A stretch of DNA of 64,000 bases from an uncultured Rhodospirillaceae bacterium (lineage in GTDB: Bacteria > Pseudomonadota > Alphaproteobacteria > Rhodospirillales > Casp-alpha2), in contig CAJWCU010000008.1 of the NCBI GenBank assembly GCA_913030825.1, positions 114,911 to 178,910 of the forward strand. Direction: 5' to 3'. Below, piece after piece: positions 8,311-16,291 of the stretch (positions are counted from its first letter, which is position 1; every line of letters starts with the position of its first letter). The translations under genes were made by a program, and so were the position numbers. Under the pieces are notes generated by a model, which was not told where the DNA came from, ran no database searches, and was given only the letters and a program-made list of their open reading frames with translations.

Positions 8311-10179
8311 ATGAGCCAATCTGAACGGCCGGCGGACCTTCTCAAGCGCGTGACCTCGGCGACGGTCAAGGCGATCGCCAACCGGCCCGAATTGGAAGTC
8401 CACTTCCAAGCGTCGGGCGCCTCGGCGAGCGAGGGGTCGGTAAACCTGCCCGCCCCTTCCGGCCCGCCCAGCGCCGAAGGCATCACCAAGCTGCGGGGCG
8501 TTTCCGACGCCCTGGCCTTGCGCCTGCGCTTTCACGATGCCGACCTGCACCGGAAACTGGCCCCCGCCGGGCCGGACAGCCACGCCGTGTTCGAAGCATT
8601 GGAACAGGCACGCTGCGAAAGCATCGGCTCGCAACGCATGACCGGCGTCGCCGACAATCTGGATTTCCTGTTGGCGGAAAAATGCCGGGCCAAGGGCTAT
8701 GGCGCCATCACCGAGCGGGACGAGGCCATGCTGCCGGAAATGCTCGGCCTGCTGGTCCGCGAACGCCTGCCGGGCCAGACCCTGCCGGCCGAGGCGACTC
8801 AGGTTCTCGACCTATGGCGCGATGAACTGAACAAAAAAGTCGGCACGCAGCTGGGCGAGCTGGAAAAGAACGCCCTGGACCAGGAAGCCTACGCCAACCT
8901 GGTGCGCGAAATGATCGTCGCGTTGGACATGATGACCGACGCCCCGGCCCCGTCCGAACCGGAGAACCAACAGGATTCCGCCGAGGACGACCCGGAACAG
9001 GGATCGGACGACAACCAGAACGCGGATTCCGACGTCGACACCGACGGCTCCATGTCGAGCGAGCAGGGCGAAGCGGAAATGTCGGAAGACATGGAATATT
9101 CCACCGAAGGCTTCGACGAGGACGTGATGTCCGGCGAAGGCGAGGAAGAGCCCGCCGGCCCGTCCGATTGGGATGAGAACTGGCCGCGCAACTCGCCCGA
9201 TGACCTAGCACTCTACAAGGCCTTCACCCAGGCCTACGACGAAGTCATCGAGGCCGAGGAACTCTGCGATTCCGAGGAACTGACCCGCCTGCGCGGACAA
9301 TTGGATCAACAGTTGTCGCACCTGCAGGGCGTCGTTTCGCGCCTCGCCAACCGGCTACAGCGCAAATTGATGGCCAAACAGACCCGGTCCTGGGACTTCG
9401 ATCTGGAGGAAGGCCTGCTGGACGCCGCGCGTCTGTCCCGCGTGGTCACCGACCCGCTGCATCCGCTGTCCTTCAAACAGGAACAGGACACCGATTTCCG
9501 CGACACCACCGTTGCGTTGCTGATCGACAATTCCGGCTCCATGCGCGGGCGGCCGATCACCGTCGCGGCCATGAGCGCCGATATCCTGGCCCGCACCCTG
9601 GAACGCTGCGGCGTGAAGGTCGAAATCCTCGGCTTCACCACGCGGTCGTGGAAAGGCGGGCAATCGCGCGAAGACTGGGTCGAGAAAGGAAAGCCGAAAA
9701 ACCCCGGCCGTCTCAACGACCTGCGCCATATCGTCTACAAGGCCGCCGACCTGCCCTGGCGCCGGGCCCGCAAGAATCTGGGTCTGATGCTGCGCGAGGG
9801 CCTGCTTAAGGAAAACATCGACGGCGAAGCGCTGATGTGGGCCCACAACCGCCTGCTCGCGCGCCCGGAACAACGCCGCATCCTGATGGTGATTTCCGAC
9901 GGTGCCCCGGTCGATGACGCGACCCTGTCCGCGAACCCGGGCAATTACCTGGAAAAGCACCTGCGCGACGTCATCGAATTCATCGAGACGAAGTCCGACG
10001 TGGAACTGACCGCCATCGGGATCGGCCACGACGTGACGCGCTATTACCGCCGGGCCGTGACCATCGTCGACGCCGAAGAACTGGGCGGCACCATGATGGC
10101 CAACCTCGCCGAGCTGTTCGATGAGGATACCCCCTCGGGCGGTGCCGGTCGGGCCCGCGGTCGCCGCGCCGCCGGCTGA
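8311..10179 (+). CDS. cobT: Aerobic cobaltochelatase subunit CobT
   Basis: This 622-aa partner of CobS forms the AAA+ chaperone-like ring acting on CobN. It has an N-terminal helical region, a long Asp/Glu/Ser-rich linker (about residues 208-290), and a C-terminal von Willebrand A domain. The MIDAS motif [10 protein letters not shown] starts at about residue 406, with later ISDGAPVDD. The acidic linker between ATPase-like and vWA regions is characteristic of CobT/BchD/ChlD proteins. Linkage to cobS confirms the assignment over magnesium chelatase. Confidence 0.95.
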   Translation: MSQSERPADLLKRVTSATVKAIANRPELEVHFQASGASASEGSVNLPAPSGPPSAEGITKLRGVSDALALRLRFHDADLHRKLAPAGPDSHAVFEALEQARCESIGSQRMTGVADNLDFLLAEKCRAKGYGAITERDEAMLPEMLGLLVRERLPGQTLPAEATQVLDLWRDELNKKVGTQLGELEKNALDQEAYANLVREMIVALDMMTDAPAPSEPENQQDSAEDDPEQGSDDNQNADSDVDTDGSMSSEQGEAEMSEDMEYSTEGFDEDVMSGEGEEEPAGPSDWDENWPRNSPDDLALYKAFTQAYDEVIEAEELCDSEELTRLRGQLDQQLSHLQGVVSRLANRLQRKLMAKQTRSWDFDLEEGLLDAARLSRVVTDPLHPLSFKQEQDTDFRDTTVALLIDNSGSMRGRPITVAAMSADILARTLERCGVKVEILGFTTRSWKGGQSREDWVEKGKPKNPGRLNDLRHIVYKAADLPWRRARKNLGLMLREGLLKENIDGEALMWAHNRLLARPEQRRILMVISDGAPVDDATLSANPGNYLEKHLRDVIEFIETKSDVELTAIGIGHDVTRYYRRAVTIVDAEELGGTMMANLAELFDEDTPSGGAGRARGRRAAG

Positions 10180-10180
10180 T

Positions 10181-11104
10181 CTAGTCGCTGATCATCAGAT
10201 AACACCCAAGCCCGTCCTGCGCCCCGATCGCGAAGCCGCCATCGGCCCCATCCGACCGGCCCATCATCGTCACGCCGCGATCCGCGAAGAACGCTCGGCT
10301 GGCCGCGACGTCGCGGCTGCGAAAGCCTAAGGCCGCGACAAAGGGCAGCGACGGCGCCACTGCGCCCGGAATGAGGCGGTCCAGGCCGGCCTCGGTCGTG
10401 AATCGCATGCGCCCCCGCGTCAGGTCGATCACCGCATCCTCGCCGTCCGTCCGCCAGGGCGTGCGGGTCAGGGCCGACAGCCGTGCCGCCGACGCCGCCG
10501 GGTCCTCGACACAGAACAACACCTGCGCAAGCCCGGTCAGACCGTTCTCCCGCGCGATATATCGGTCCTGCCACATGTGGTCCGGCGTGTGATGGGTCAG
10601 CACCTGCATGCGACCTTCGGGGAACGCCCCGAACTCGGGCCGAACCACGGAGAACGCAACCTCGGCGTCCGACCCGTCCGCCGCCTCGACATCACGGCGC
10701 AGGTGGACCATGGGATAAAGCGGCGTGCCTTGCCGTTGCAGCCGCGCATAATCCGCATCGGCGTCCGATACCGTACAGGCCACAAGATGGACCCCTTCGT
10801 AGCGCGCCAGGTTGTCGGCGATGTTGCGCGAGACCGGCGTGTCCGTCCCCGGCACGGCACAGAGGAGTTCGATATAACCGCGTTCCAGCATGGCCAGGCG
10901 GTTGGCCGATCCCTGAACCTGCCGTTCGCCGGTTTCCGGATCGCGATTGCCGTGCTCGGAATAGGGCGTGAGGACAAAACCCAGGCGTTCGAAGGCCGCC
11001 GACGCCCGGTCCATATCCGCCGTCATCCAGGCCACATGATCGAAGAAAACCTCGTCGCCCGTGGGCGTCTGCCGGTCGGGAAAATTCATCGCATCGTCGG
11101 ACAA
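10181..11104 (-). CDS. Glyoxalase/VOC-fold protein (Glyoxalase_3 type)
   Basis: A protein of about 307 aa with the VOC-type opening FFDHVAWMTADMDRASAAFE and ERLGFVLTPYSEHG; the second half (RSRDVAASRAFFADRGVTMM) is another VOC-like unit. Members are metal-dependent lyases, dioxygenases or unknown enzymes; the substrate is not predictable here. The start is notable: a strong GAGGAGGA ribosome site lies 6-7 nt before a TTG at 11104, while the first nearby ATG (11089) lies too far from it. It is convergent with cobT and divergent from the HExxH protein gene. Confidence 0.75.
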   Translation of the reverse strand: MSDDAMNFPDRQTPTGDEVFFDHVAWMTADMDRASAAFERLGFVLTPYSEHGNRDPETGERQVQGSANRLAMLERGYIELLCAVPGTDTPVSRNIADNLARYEGVHLVACTVSDADADYARLQRQGTPLYPMVHLRRDVEAADGSDAEVAFSVVRPEFGAFPEGRMQVLTHHTPDHMWQDRYIARENGLTGLAQVLFCVEDPAASAARLSALTRTPWRTDGEDAVIDLTRGRMRFTTEAGLDRLIPGAVAPSLPFVAALGFRSRDVAASRAFFADRGVTMMGRSDGADGGFAIGAQDGLGCYLMISD

Positions 11105-11188
11105 ATCCGATCCTCCTCGGTATGATGGCGCCATGACGCCGATTTCGATTTCTTCCGGTTCGCCAGTGTACGCCGGGACCGCCCGCCC

Positions 11189-12001
11189 ATGCCACGCCTG
11201 ACGCGCGGCACCCTGATCCTCGGGGTTCTGGCCGGGCTCTGGCTGCTCCCTGCATCGGCTTGGGCGCAGAACCTGGTCGATACGGTCTGGAACCTGCGAC
11301 CCATGGATCAGGCGGCGCTCAGCGATACCCATCGGGGCATGGAGATTGTCGGCATGCAGTTGCCGCCGGCCGCCGACTACGACATCCCGCTTGCCGATCC
11401 CGCCGCCACGGTCGCCAAGATCAAAGCCGCCGTCGAACGGGTGGTGAAGTTCTCACCCGTTTCCGTGCGGGGACTGGCGGCTTTGGCCAAGGCCGGGAAA
11501 ATCCGCATCGTCTACGATGCCGCCTTTCCCGAACGCTCGTTATCCCGCGTCGTCATCGCCGCCTATCTGGTCGGCGAGTTCCAACCTCAGGACGGCAAGC
11601 GCGACTTCACCGTGGTCGTCGGACGCTTCGGCGCCAACTGGTCGGTCGAGGACCTGGCGGCGGTTCTGGTCCATGAGTTGATCGGCCACGGCATTCAGCG
11701 CCTGAAGAACCGCTTCGGTCACGACCGGCCCATCGACCTGGAATGCGAGGCGCGGCTTTGGCAGCAGCTATATTACACCGATGCGAAGATGCCCCAGGAC
11801 ACGCGGGAGATGGTGGATTTCCGCCGCGCGACAGACCGCCGCGTCTGTCACGACTTCCGCCGCTTCGTCGGCAAGACCCAGCCGGCCATGATGCGCGATT
11901 GGGATCACGGCCGCCCCGACATGCCGGGCCTGTTGGAGGTCTTCCAGGACTATTATGCCCTGATCCGCAAGGCACGGGCCCGAAAGGGCAAGAAGAACTG
12001 A
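11189..12001 (+). CDS. Exported HExxH-motif protein (putative zinc metalloprotease-like)
   Basis: This 270-aa protein has a clear signal peptide (hydrophobic residues 8-20, likely cleavage after SAWA). The motif HELIGH at residues 162-166 matches the zinc-binding HExxH of gluzincin-like proteases; Glu185 and Glu187 (IDLECEARLW) could give the third ligand. The Cys in VCHDFRRF may be oxidised in the periplasm. I do not recognise the family. It may be a hydrolase or an inactive zinc-binding protein. The downstream 12123 gene lies in the same direction. Confidence 0.7.
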   Translation: MPRLTRGTLILGVLAGLWLLPASAWAQNLVDTVWNLRPMDQAALSDTHRGMEIVGMQLPPAADYDIPLADPAATVAKIKAAVERVVKFSPVSVRGLAALAKAGKIRIVYDAAFPERSLSRVVIAAYLVGEFQPQDGKRDFTVVVGRFGANWSVEDLAAVLVHELIGHGIQRLKNRFGHDRPIDLECEARLWQQLYYTDAKMPQDTREMVDFRRATDRRVCHDFRRFVGKTQPAMMRDWDHGRPDMPGLLEVFQDYYALIRKARARKGKKN

Positions 12002-12122
12002 CCGCCGCCCCACCCTATTTGGGGGGTCACAAAGCTTTCACACACGAATTGTATGGTCGGACCATGAGCCTGACGATCCACCCCCGCGCCGCCCGCGCGC
12101 ATCCGATTGATGGAGGACCGCC

Positions 12123-12395
12123 ATGGGCTGGTTATTGACGCTGCTTCTCGCCGTACCGCAGGTCGACGGCCCGGTGCAGGTGGAGATGTGGTTCTCCCGC
12201 GAATCTTACTGCACCTTCGCGCGGAACAAGTTCACGGAACAACCCATGTTCAGCCTGTCCGAAGACGGCCCCCGCGTGCCGATCAAGATCAAGGATAGCG
12301 GCTGCCGAGAACTGGGGCCTAAGGAAGCCGACCGCATTCCATCGCATATGCGCGACCGCTACGCCGCCCAGCCGGAGGTCAATTCCGGGTTCTGA
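12123..12395 (+). CDS. Small exported protein, 90 aa, unknown
   Basis: A 90-aa frame begins at ATG 12123 with a good ribosome site (ggagg six bases upstream). A short hydrophobic N-terminus (GWLLTLLLAV) suggests export or membrane association. Cysteines occur in SYCTFARNKF and DSGCREL and may form a disulfide. No family is recognised. It lies between the HExxH protein and the phytase-like protein on the same strand, and may be co-transcribed with them. Confidence 0.62.
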   Translation: MGWLLTLLLAVPQVDGPVQVEMWFSRESYCTFARNKFTEQPMFSLSEDGPRVPIKIKDSGCRELGPKEADRIPSHMRDRYAAQPEVNSGF

Positions 12396-12463
12396 GCGGC
12401 CTATGGACAAGCGGCCCCCACGACCGCATCTTTAAGGGCCCCTATCGTTCCCGGAGCCTCGCC

Positions 12464-13450
12464 ATGCACCGCCGCATCGCCTCTTCCGCCCCCCGCGCAT
12501 TCGCGTTGGCCCTGCTTTGCGCCTTCGCAGCGGGCCCGGCGGCCAAAGCCGATCCGATCGAGGTTCGCGCCGTCACCGTACCGCTGAACGCGGCCCAGCC
12601 GGATCTCAAGACCGTCGGCAAGCTGACCTACCGGGGCGGCGTCGAACTTCTGAGCAATTCCGACCGGTTCGGCGGCTTTTCGGCCCTGGGTCTCAGCGCC
12701 GACGGCAAGCGCATGGTCTCGCTGACCGACGAAGGCAACCGCCTGGACGCCGAAGTGGTTTATGGCCCGGACGGCGATTTCGCGGGCCTCAAGAGTACCG
12801 AGATTTTCACCCTGACGGGTCCCGGAGCCGTCCCCTTGATGGACAAGACCATGGCCGACGCGGAATCCATGGCTGCCGGCGTCGACGGCGAAATCATCGT
12901 GTCCTTCGAACGCATCCACCGCCTTTGGGCCTATCCGCCGAACCAGACCGGACCCCGCCCCCTACCCGTGCCAGATGAAATGCGGGGGGCGACCGAAAAC
13001 CGGGGGATCGAAGGTCTGACGCTATTGAACGACGGCAGCCTGTTCGCCGTCTCCGAAGGCTTGGGGCGGGAGGGCGCCAATCTCGCCTGGGTCAGCAACC
13101 GGCGCGGCTGGAGCGTGCTGATCTATCGCAATACGGATGGCTACCGCCCGACCGGGGCGGCGACCTTGCCGGGCGGCGACGTGGTGCTGGTGGAACGGTA
13201 TTTCTCGCCCCGCCAGGGCGTGCGCATCCGCATCCGCCGCATCGCCCATCAGGACATCAAACCGGGCGCCGAGATCAGCGGCGACGTTCTGGCCGAAATG
13301 CGCGAGCCCTTCACCGTCGACAACTTCGAAGGCATCGAGGCAATCAAAGGCCCCAAGGGCGAAACCCTGATCTTTCTGATCTCGGACAACAACTTCAACC
13401 GCTTCGGCCCGCAGCGCACCTTGCTGATGATGTTCGAGTTGACGGATTGA
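12464..13450 (+). CDS. Exported phytase-like esterase-family protein
   Basis: This 328-aa protein has an N-terminal signal peptide (hydrophobic residues 10-24, ending near PAAKA). The body resembles the 'esterase-like activity of phytase' family (PF13449), a beta-propeller: typical pieces are FGGFSALGLSADGKRMVSLT, AESMAAGVDGEIIVSFER and NRGIEGLTLL. A role in periplasmic phosphoester or lipid hydrolysis is suggested by the family name only. A ribosome site (ggagcc) precedes the ATG. The NHL-propeller gene follows after 10 bp. Confidence 0.8.
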   Translation: MHRRIASSAPRAFALALLCAFAAGPAAKADPIEVRAVTVPLNAAQPDLKTVGKLTYRGGVELLSNSDRFGGFSALGLSADGKRMVSLTDEGNRLDAEVVYGPDGDFAGLKSTEIFTLTGPGAVPLMDKTMADAESMAAGVDGEIIVSFERIHRLWAYPPNQTGPRPLPVPDEMRGATENRGIEGLTLLNDGSLFAVSEGLGREGANLAWVSNRRGWSVLIYRNTDGYRPTGAATLPGGDVVLVERYFSPRQGVRIRIRRIAHQDIKPGAEISGDVLAEMREPFTVDNFEGIEAIKGPKGETLIFLISDNNFNRFGPQRTLLMMFELTD

Positions 13451-13460
13451 CGATCCCACG

Positions 13461-14369
13461 ATGCGCCCCCTTTTCCTGCTGACCGCATTCCTCGCCCTGA
13501 CGGTATTCACCCGGCCGCTTGCCGCCGCCGGAGTATTTCAGCCGGGTGTCGACCCGATCGCGGATTCAGGCCCTCTCTTCGACCGGCCTCACGACCTCGT
13601 GCTCTCGCCCGACGGCAAATACCTGCTGGTCGCGGACACGGGCCACGACGTGGTGCAGATTCTCGATCCCGAGACCTTGAAGGTGATCGGGACATTGGGA
13701 AAAGGCGAGCTTGCGGCCCCCCGGGACGCCGCGTTCCTGGACGATCACACGGTGCTGGTCGCCGACACCGGCCATGACCGCATCGCCGTCTACGACTTTC
13801 ATGGGGTCCAGGACGGCAAGACGGCGGCCCGGCTCACGGCATCCTGGTCGGATCATATGAAGGCCCCAGACGGAATCGCCGTGGCGCCGGACGGCGGCGC
13901 CGTCTACGTCGCCAACGGCGACAGCGACGCCGTTGTTCGCCTGACCCCCTCGGGGGTCTTGGAGAACGGCATCGGCGGCCTGCACCCCCGCGACATGGTC
14001 AACTTTTCCGAACCGCATGCCGTCGTCGTCGACAAGGCGGGCCGGGTCATCGTCGCCGACACGGGCGACGACCGGCTGGTCGTCTTGAACCCCGAATTGA
14101 TCTTTCTGGGCGTCTACAAGGGCGCACCCTTTGATTTCGACGACCCCATGTACATGGCCGCCGACGCCGAGGGCGGATTATGGCTCGCCGATTCCGACAA
14201 TGACCGCATCCTTCATCTGAATGCCTTCATGACCGTTGACCGGGTCATCGGCGCGGACGTCGGGCCGAAAGAACTGGACGGGCCCGAGGGCGTCGCCGTT
14301 TCAGGCAACCGGATATGGATTTCCGATACGGGCAACGACCGCGTGATCCTGTTGCGGTATCGGCCATGA
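13461..14369 (+). CDS. Exported NHL-repeat beta-propeller protein
   Basis: This 302-aa protein has a signal peptide (MRPLFLLTAFLALTVFTRPL, likely cleavage after LAAA) followed by about six propeller blades. Repeats of the type LLVADTGHDVVQ, VLVADTGHDRIAVYD, VIVADTGDDRLVVL, LWLADSDNDRILHL and IWISDTGNDRVILL are visible. NHL propellers bind proteins, peptides or ligands; no active-site signature is seen. It follows the phytase-like propeller gene in what looks like one transcript, and its stop overlaps the next gene's ATG. Confidence 0.82.
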   Translation: MRPLFLLTAFLALTVFTRPLAAAGVFQPGVDPIADSGPLFDRPHDLVLSPDGKYLLVADTGHDVVQILDPETLKVIGTLGKGELAAPRDAAFLDDHTVLVADTGHDRIAVYDFHGVQDGKTAARLTASWSDHMKAPDGIAVAPDGGAVYVANGDSDAVVRLTPSGVLENGIGGLHPRDMVNFSEPHAVVVDKAGRVIVADTGDDRLVVLNPELIFLGVYKGAPFDFDDPMYMAADAEGGLWLADSDNDRILHLNAFMTVDRVIGADVGPKELDGPEGVAVSGNRIWISDTGNDRVILLRYRP

Positions 14370-14851
14370 ACATCTTTTACCTGGATCCGGATCCCGAGGT
14401 GGCCGTGCGCTATCACTGCGATCAGCACGTCTGGAAAATGCCCCTGGAGTACGTCCAAATCCTCTGCACGGCCCTGCATCGATACGGCCTGGAAGCCCCC
14501 TATAAGCCGACCCATGCCAAGCACCCCAGCGTCCTCTGGGCCGGCGACAACCTGGCGCAATGGCAGTGGCTGCGGGATTTCGCGGGCCTGCTGTTCGCCG
14601 AATACACCTTTCGCCGGGACCGCCGCCACGCCAGCCAGGACGTTCTGGAAAGCCTGCCCAGCACGCCGCCTCTGCCGGTGGGCGAATGGGCGCCGCCGCC
14701 CCAGGCCATGCCGGACGGCTACAAACGGCCCGATGTCGTCGAGGGTTACCGTGCGTTCTATGCGGGAGAGAAAGCGATCTTCGCGGGCAAAGGGGCCGCG
14801 ACCTGGACCAAGCGCCCGCGCCCGCCGTTCATGCCGGAGATCGCCGACTAA
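14366..14851 (+). CDS. Conserved hypothetical of phage-associated type, 161 aa
   Basis: A 161-aa protein starting at ATG 14366, overlapping the NHL gene stop (ATGA). The N-terminal MNIFYLDPDPEVAVRYHCDQ and KMPLEYVQILCTALHRYG, then KHPSVLWAG, resemble a family common in tailed-phage genomes and some bacterial chromosomes. As I recall, its function is unknown. Conserved His, Cys, Asp and Lys residues near the N-terminus hint at an enzyme. There are no other phage genes around, so it is not evidence for a prophage. Confidence 0.68.
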   Translation: MNIFYLDPDPEVAVRYHCDQHVWKMPLEYVQILCTALHRYGLEAPYKPTHAKHPSVLWAGDNLAQWQWLRDFAGLLFAEYTFRRDRRHASQDVLESLPSTPPLPVGEWAPPPQAMPDGYKRPDVVEGYRAFYAGEKAIFAGKGAATWTKRPRPPFMPEIAD

Positions 14852-14866
14852 GACATCCGCAGCGGA

Positions 14867-16189
14867 TCATTCCGCCGGATGAAGCGACCGGTCGGTCGGC
14901 AATTTCCGTTCGCCGAAGATATCGGACAGAATCACGTCGCGAACTTCTTCCGGGTCCAGACCGTGGGTTTCGATCAGGTCCGCCGCCTCGGCCATGATGG
15001 CGTCCGCGTCCTGCATCAGCTTCATGCGCTTGAACAGGTCCGGGCGACTGAGGCCCATGCTCTCGCCGATCAATTCCATGTAGTTGACGATCTCGAACGG
15101 CCATTCGTTCTGATGGCCGACAAGTTCCCGGTGGTCGGCGTGAAAAACCCCGGCCAAGGCGTCGACTCCCGCCGCCTCGGCCTGGCGGAAGGTCCCGGCG
15201 ATATGGCGTTGCTGAACGTCCGGCATGCCGTCCAGGGACGACATCTGATAACCGACGCCCGGATGGTCCAGATCGACAAGCTCCACCCCCGGCACGGCGG
15301 ACAGCAGCGCCTTCACCGCATCGACCACGCCGGGCGATCCCGGGTATTCATGCAGCGCTACCCGCTTGTTCACGGGCCGCGTCAGATAGGGTTTCAGATC
15401 GTCCAGCCGCGACGCCAGGAAGACCGGCAGCATGCGGGCGTCGAAGGGGCTGGCGGCCGCCGGAGCGGCGGTCAGGGTTTCCGTCATCTGCATTTGACAG
15501 GTTGGGCACCACGAAACGACATCGGCGGCCCCCGTCTCGGCAAAGCGTTCCATGGTACGCCCCGCCTGACGGCCCGCGTTGGCCGTGTCGCCCGGCCGCA
15601 ATTGCAGGATGCCGCAACAGTTGGACGGACCGCCGTAGACTTCGTAACTCACCCCCAGACGGTCGAACACGTCGAGGCAAAGCAAGCCGATATGCGGTGT
15701 CTTCAGCATGTTGCAGCCCGTATAGAACACAATATCCGGCGGCGTTTCCCGTGTCGGATGAGACGAGGGGCTGAGCCGGTTCATCAAATCCGGCGACAGT
15801 TGCAGACGCGACAGGACCCGCACGCCCCGGCTCATGGCCTTGAAGGCGTCCTTGCCGCCCGCGCGGCGCTCGGCCGCCGGTCGGGCCGCCGTCATCGCCC
15901 GGCGTGCCATGGTCAGCATGAAGCGCGGATTGATGCCGTGCTCGCAGACAGTCAGGCAATGACCGCTGCCGCAACAGGCCCCGGCCCATTCCTCGGCATC
16001 CACGGGACCTTCCCCGGTCTTGAGAATATCCAGCACCCCGGCGGCCACGGCCGCGCCGTCGCCCGCGTCGATGCCCAGAATATCCGGCGTCGGGCAGGCC
16101 CGAACGCAGGCACCACAGGCCGTGCAGGCATCGACGATGCCCCGCACCTGATCGTCCAATCTGTCGATAAAGTCGTCCGTTGCCGCCAT
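14867..16189 (-). CDS. Fe-S oxidoreductase, HdrD/GlcF-like, with degenerate second CCG half
   Basis: This 440-aa protein has an N-terminal CTACGACVRACP (Cys22, 25, 28, 32), the usual [4Fe-4S] ferredoxin pattern. The second cluster motif, CCGSGHCLTVC (72-82), has Ser where a Cys is expected but an extra adjacent Cys. The first CCG domain is normal (SNCCGILQLRPGD, WCPTCQMQM). The second half keeps the fold spacing but has lost the cysteines (HEYPGSPG, GYQMSSL, VFHADHREL). A role as an electron-transfer subunit of a dehydrogenase or heterodisulfide-reductase-like complex is likely; no partner is adjacent. The ATG follows AGGTAGGA. Confidence 0.82.
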   Translation of the reverse strand: MAATDDFIDRLDDQVRGIVDACTACGACVRACPTPDILGIDAGDGAAVAAGVLDILKTGEGPVDAEEWAGACCGSGHCLTVCEHGINPRFMLTMARRAMTAARPAAERRAGGKDAFKAMSRGVRVLSRLQLSPDLMNRLSPSSHPTRETPPDIVFYTGCNMLKTPHIGLLCLDVFDRLGVSYEVYGGPSNCCGILQLRPGDTANAGRQAGRTMERFAETGAADVVSWCPTCQMQMTETLTAAPAAASPFDARMLPVFLASRLDDLKPYLTRPVNKRVALHEYPGSPGVVDAVKALLSAVPGVELVDLDHPGVGYQMSSLDGMPDVQQRHIAGTFRQAEAAGVDALAGVFHADHRELVGHQNEWPFEIVNYMELIGESMGLSRPDLFKRMKLMQDADAIMAEAADLIETHGLDPEEVRDVILSDIFGERKLPTDRSLHPAE

Positions 16190-16291
16190 GGTCCTACCTT
16201 CGAAGCGAAACGATGAGGAAGGCTAGCGGCGGGCGCCCATCGCCCGCAATGAAAGTATTGTCACCGGACAATGCCCCCCGGACCGGCGGGG

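Noticed and set aside
14366..14851. Possible prophage remnant from a phage-type hypothetical gene
   Set aside because: No other phage genes, att site or composition change around it.
14879..16216. 445-codon plus-strand frame
   Set aside because: Antisense to the Fe-S oxidoreductase, whose cluster motifs identify the true frame; the alternative is His/Arg-rich and unlike any protein.
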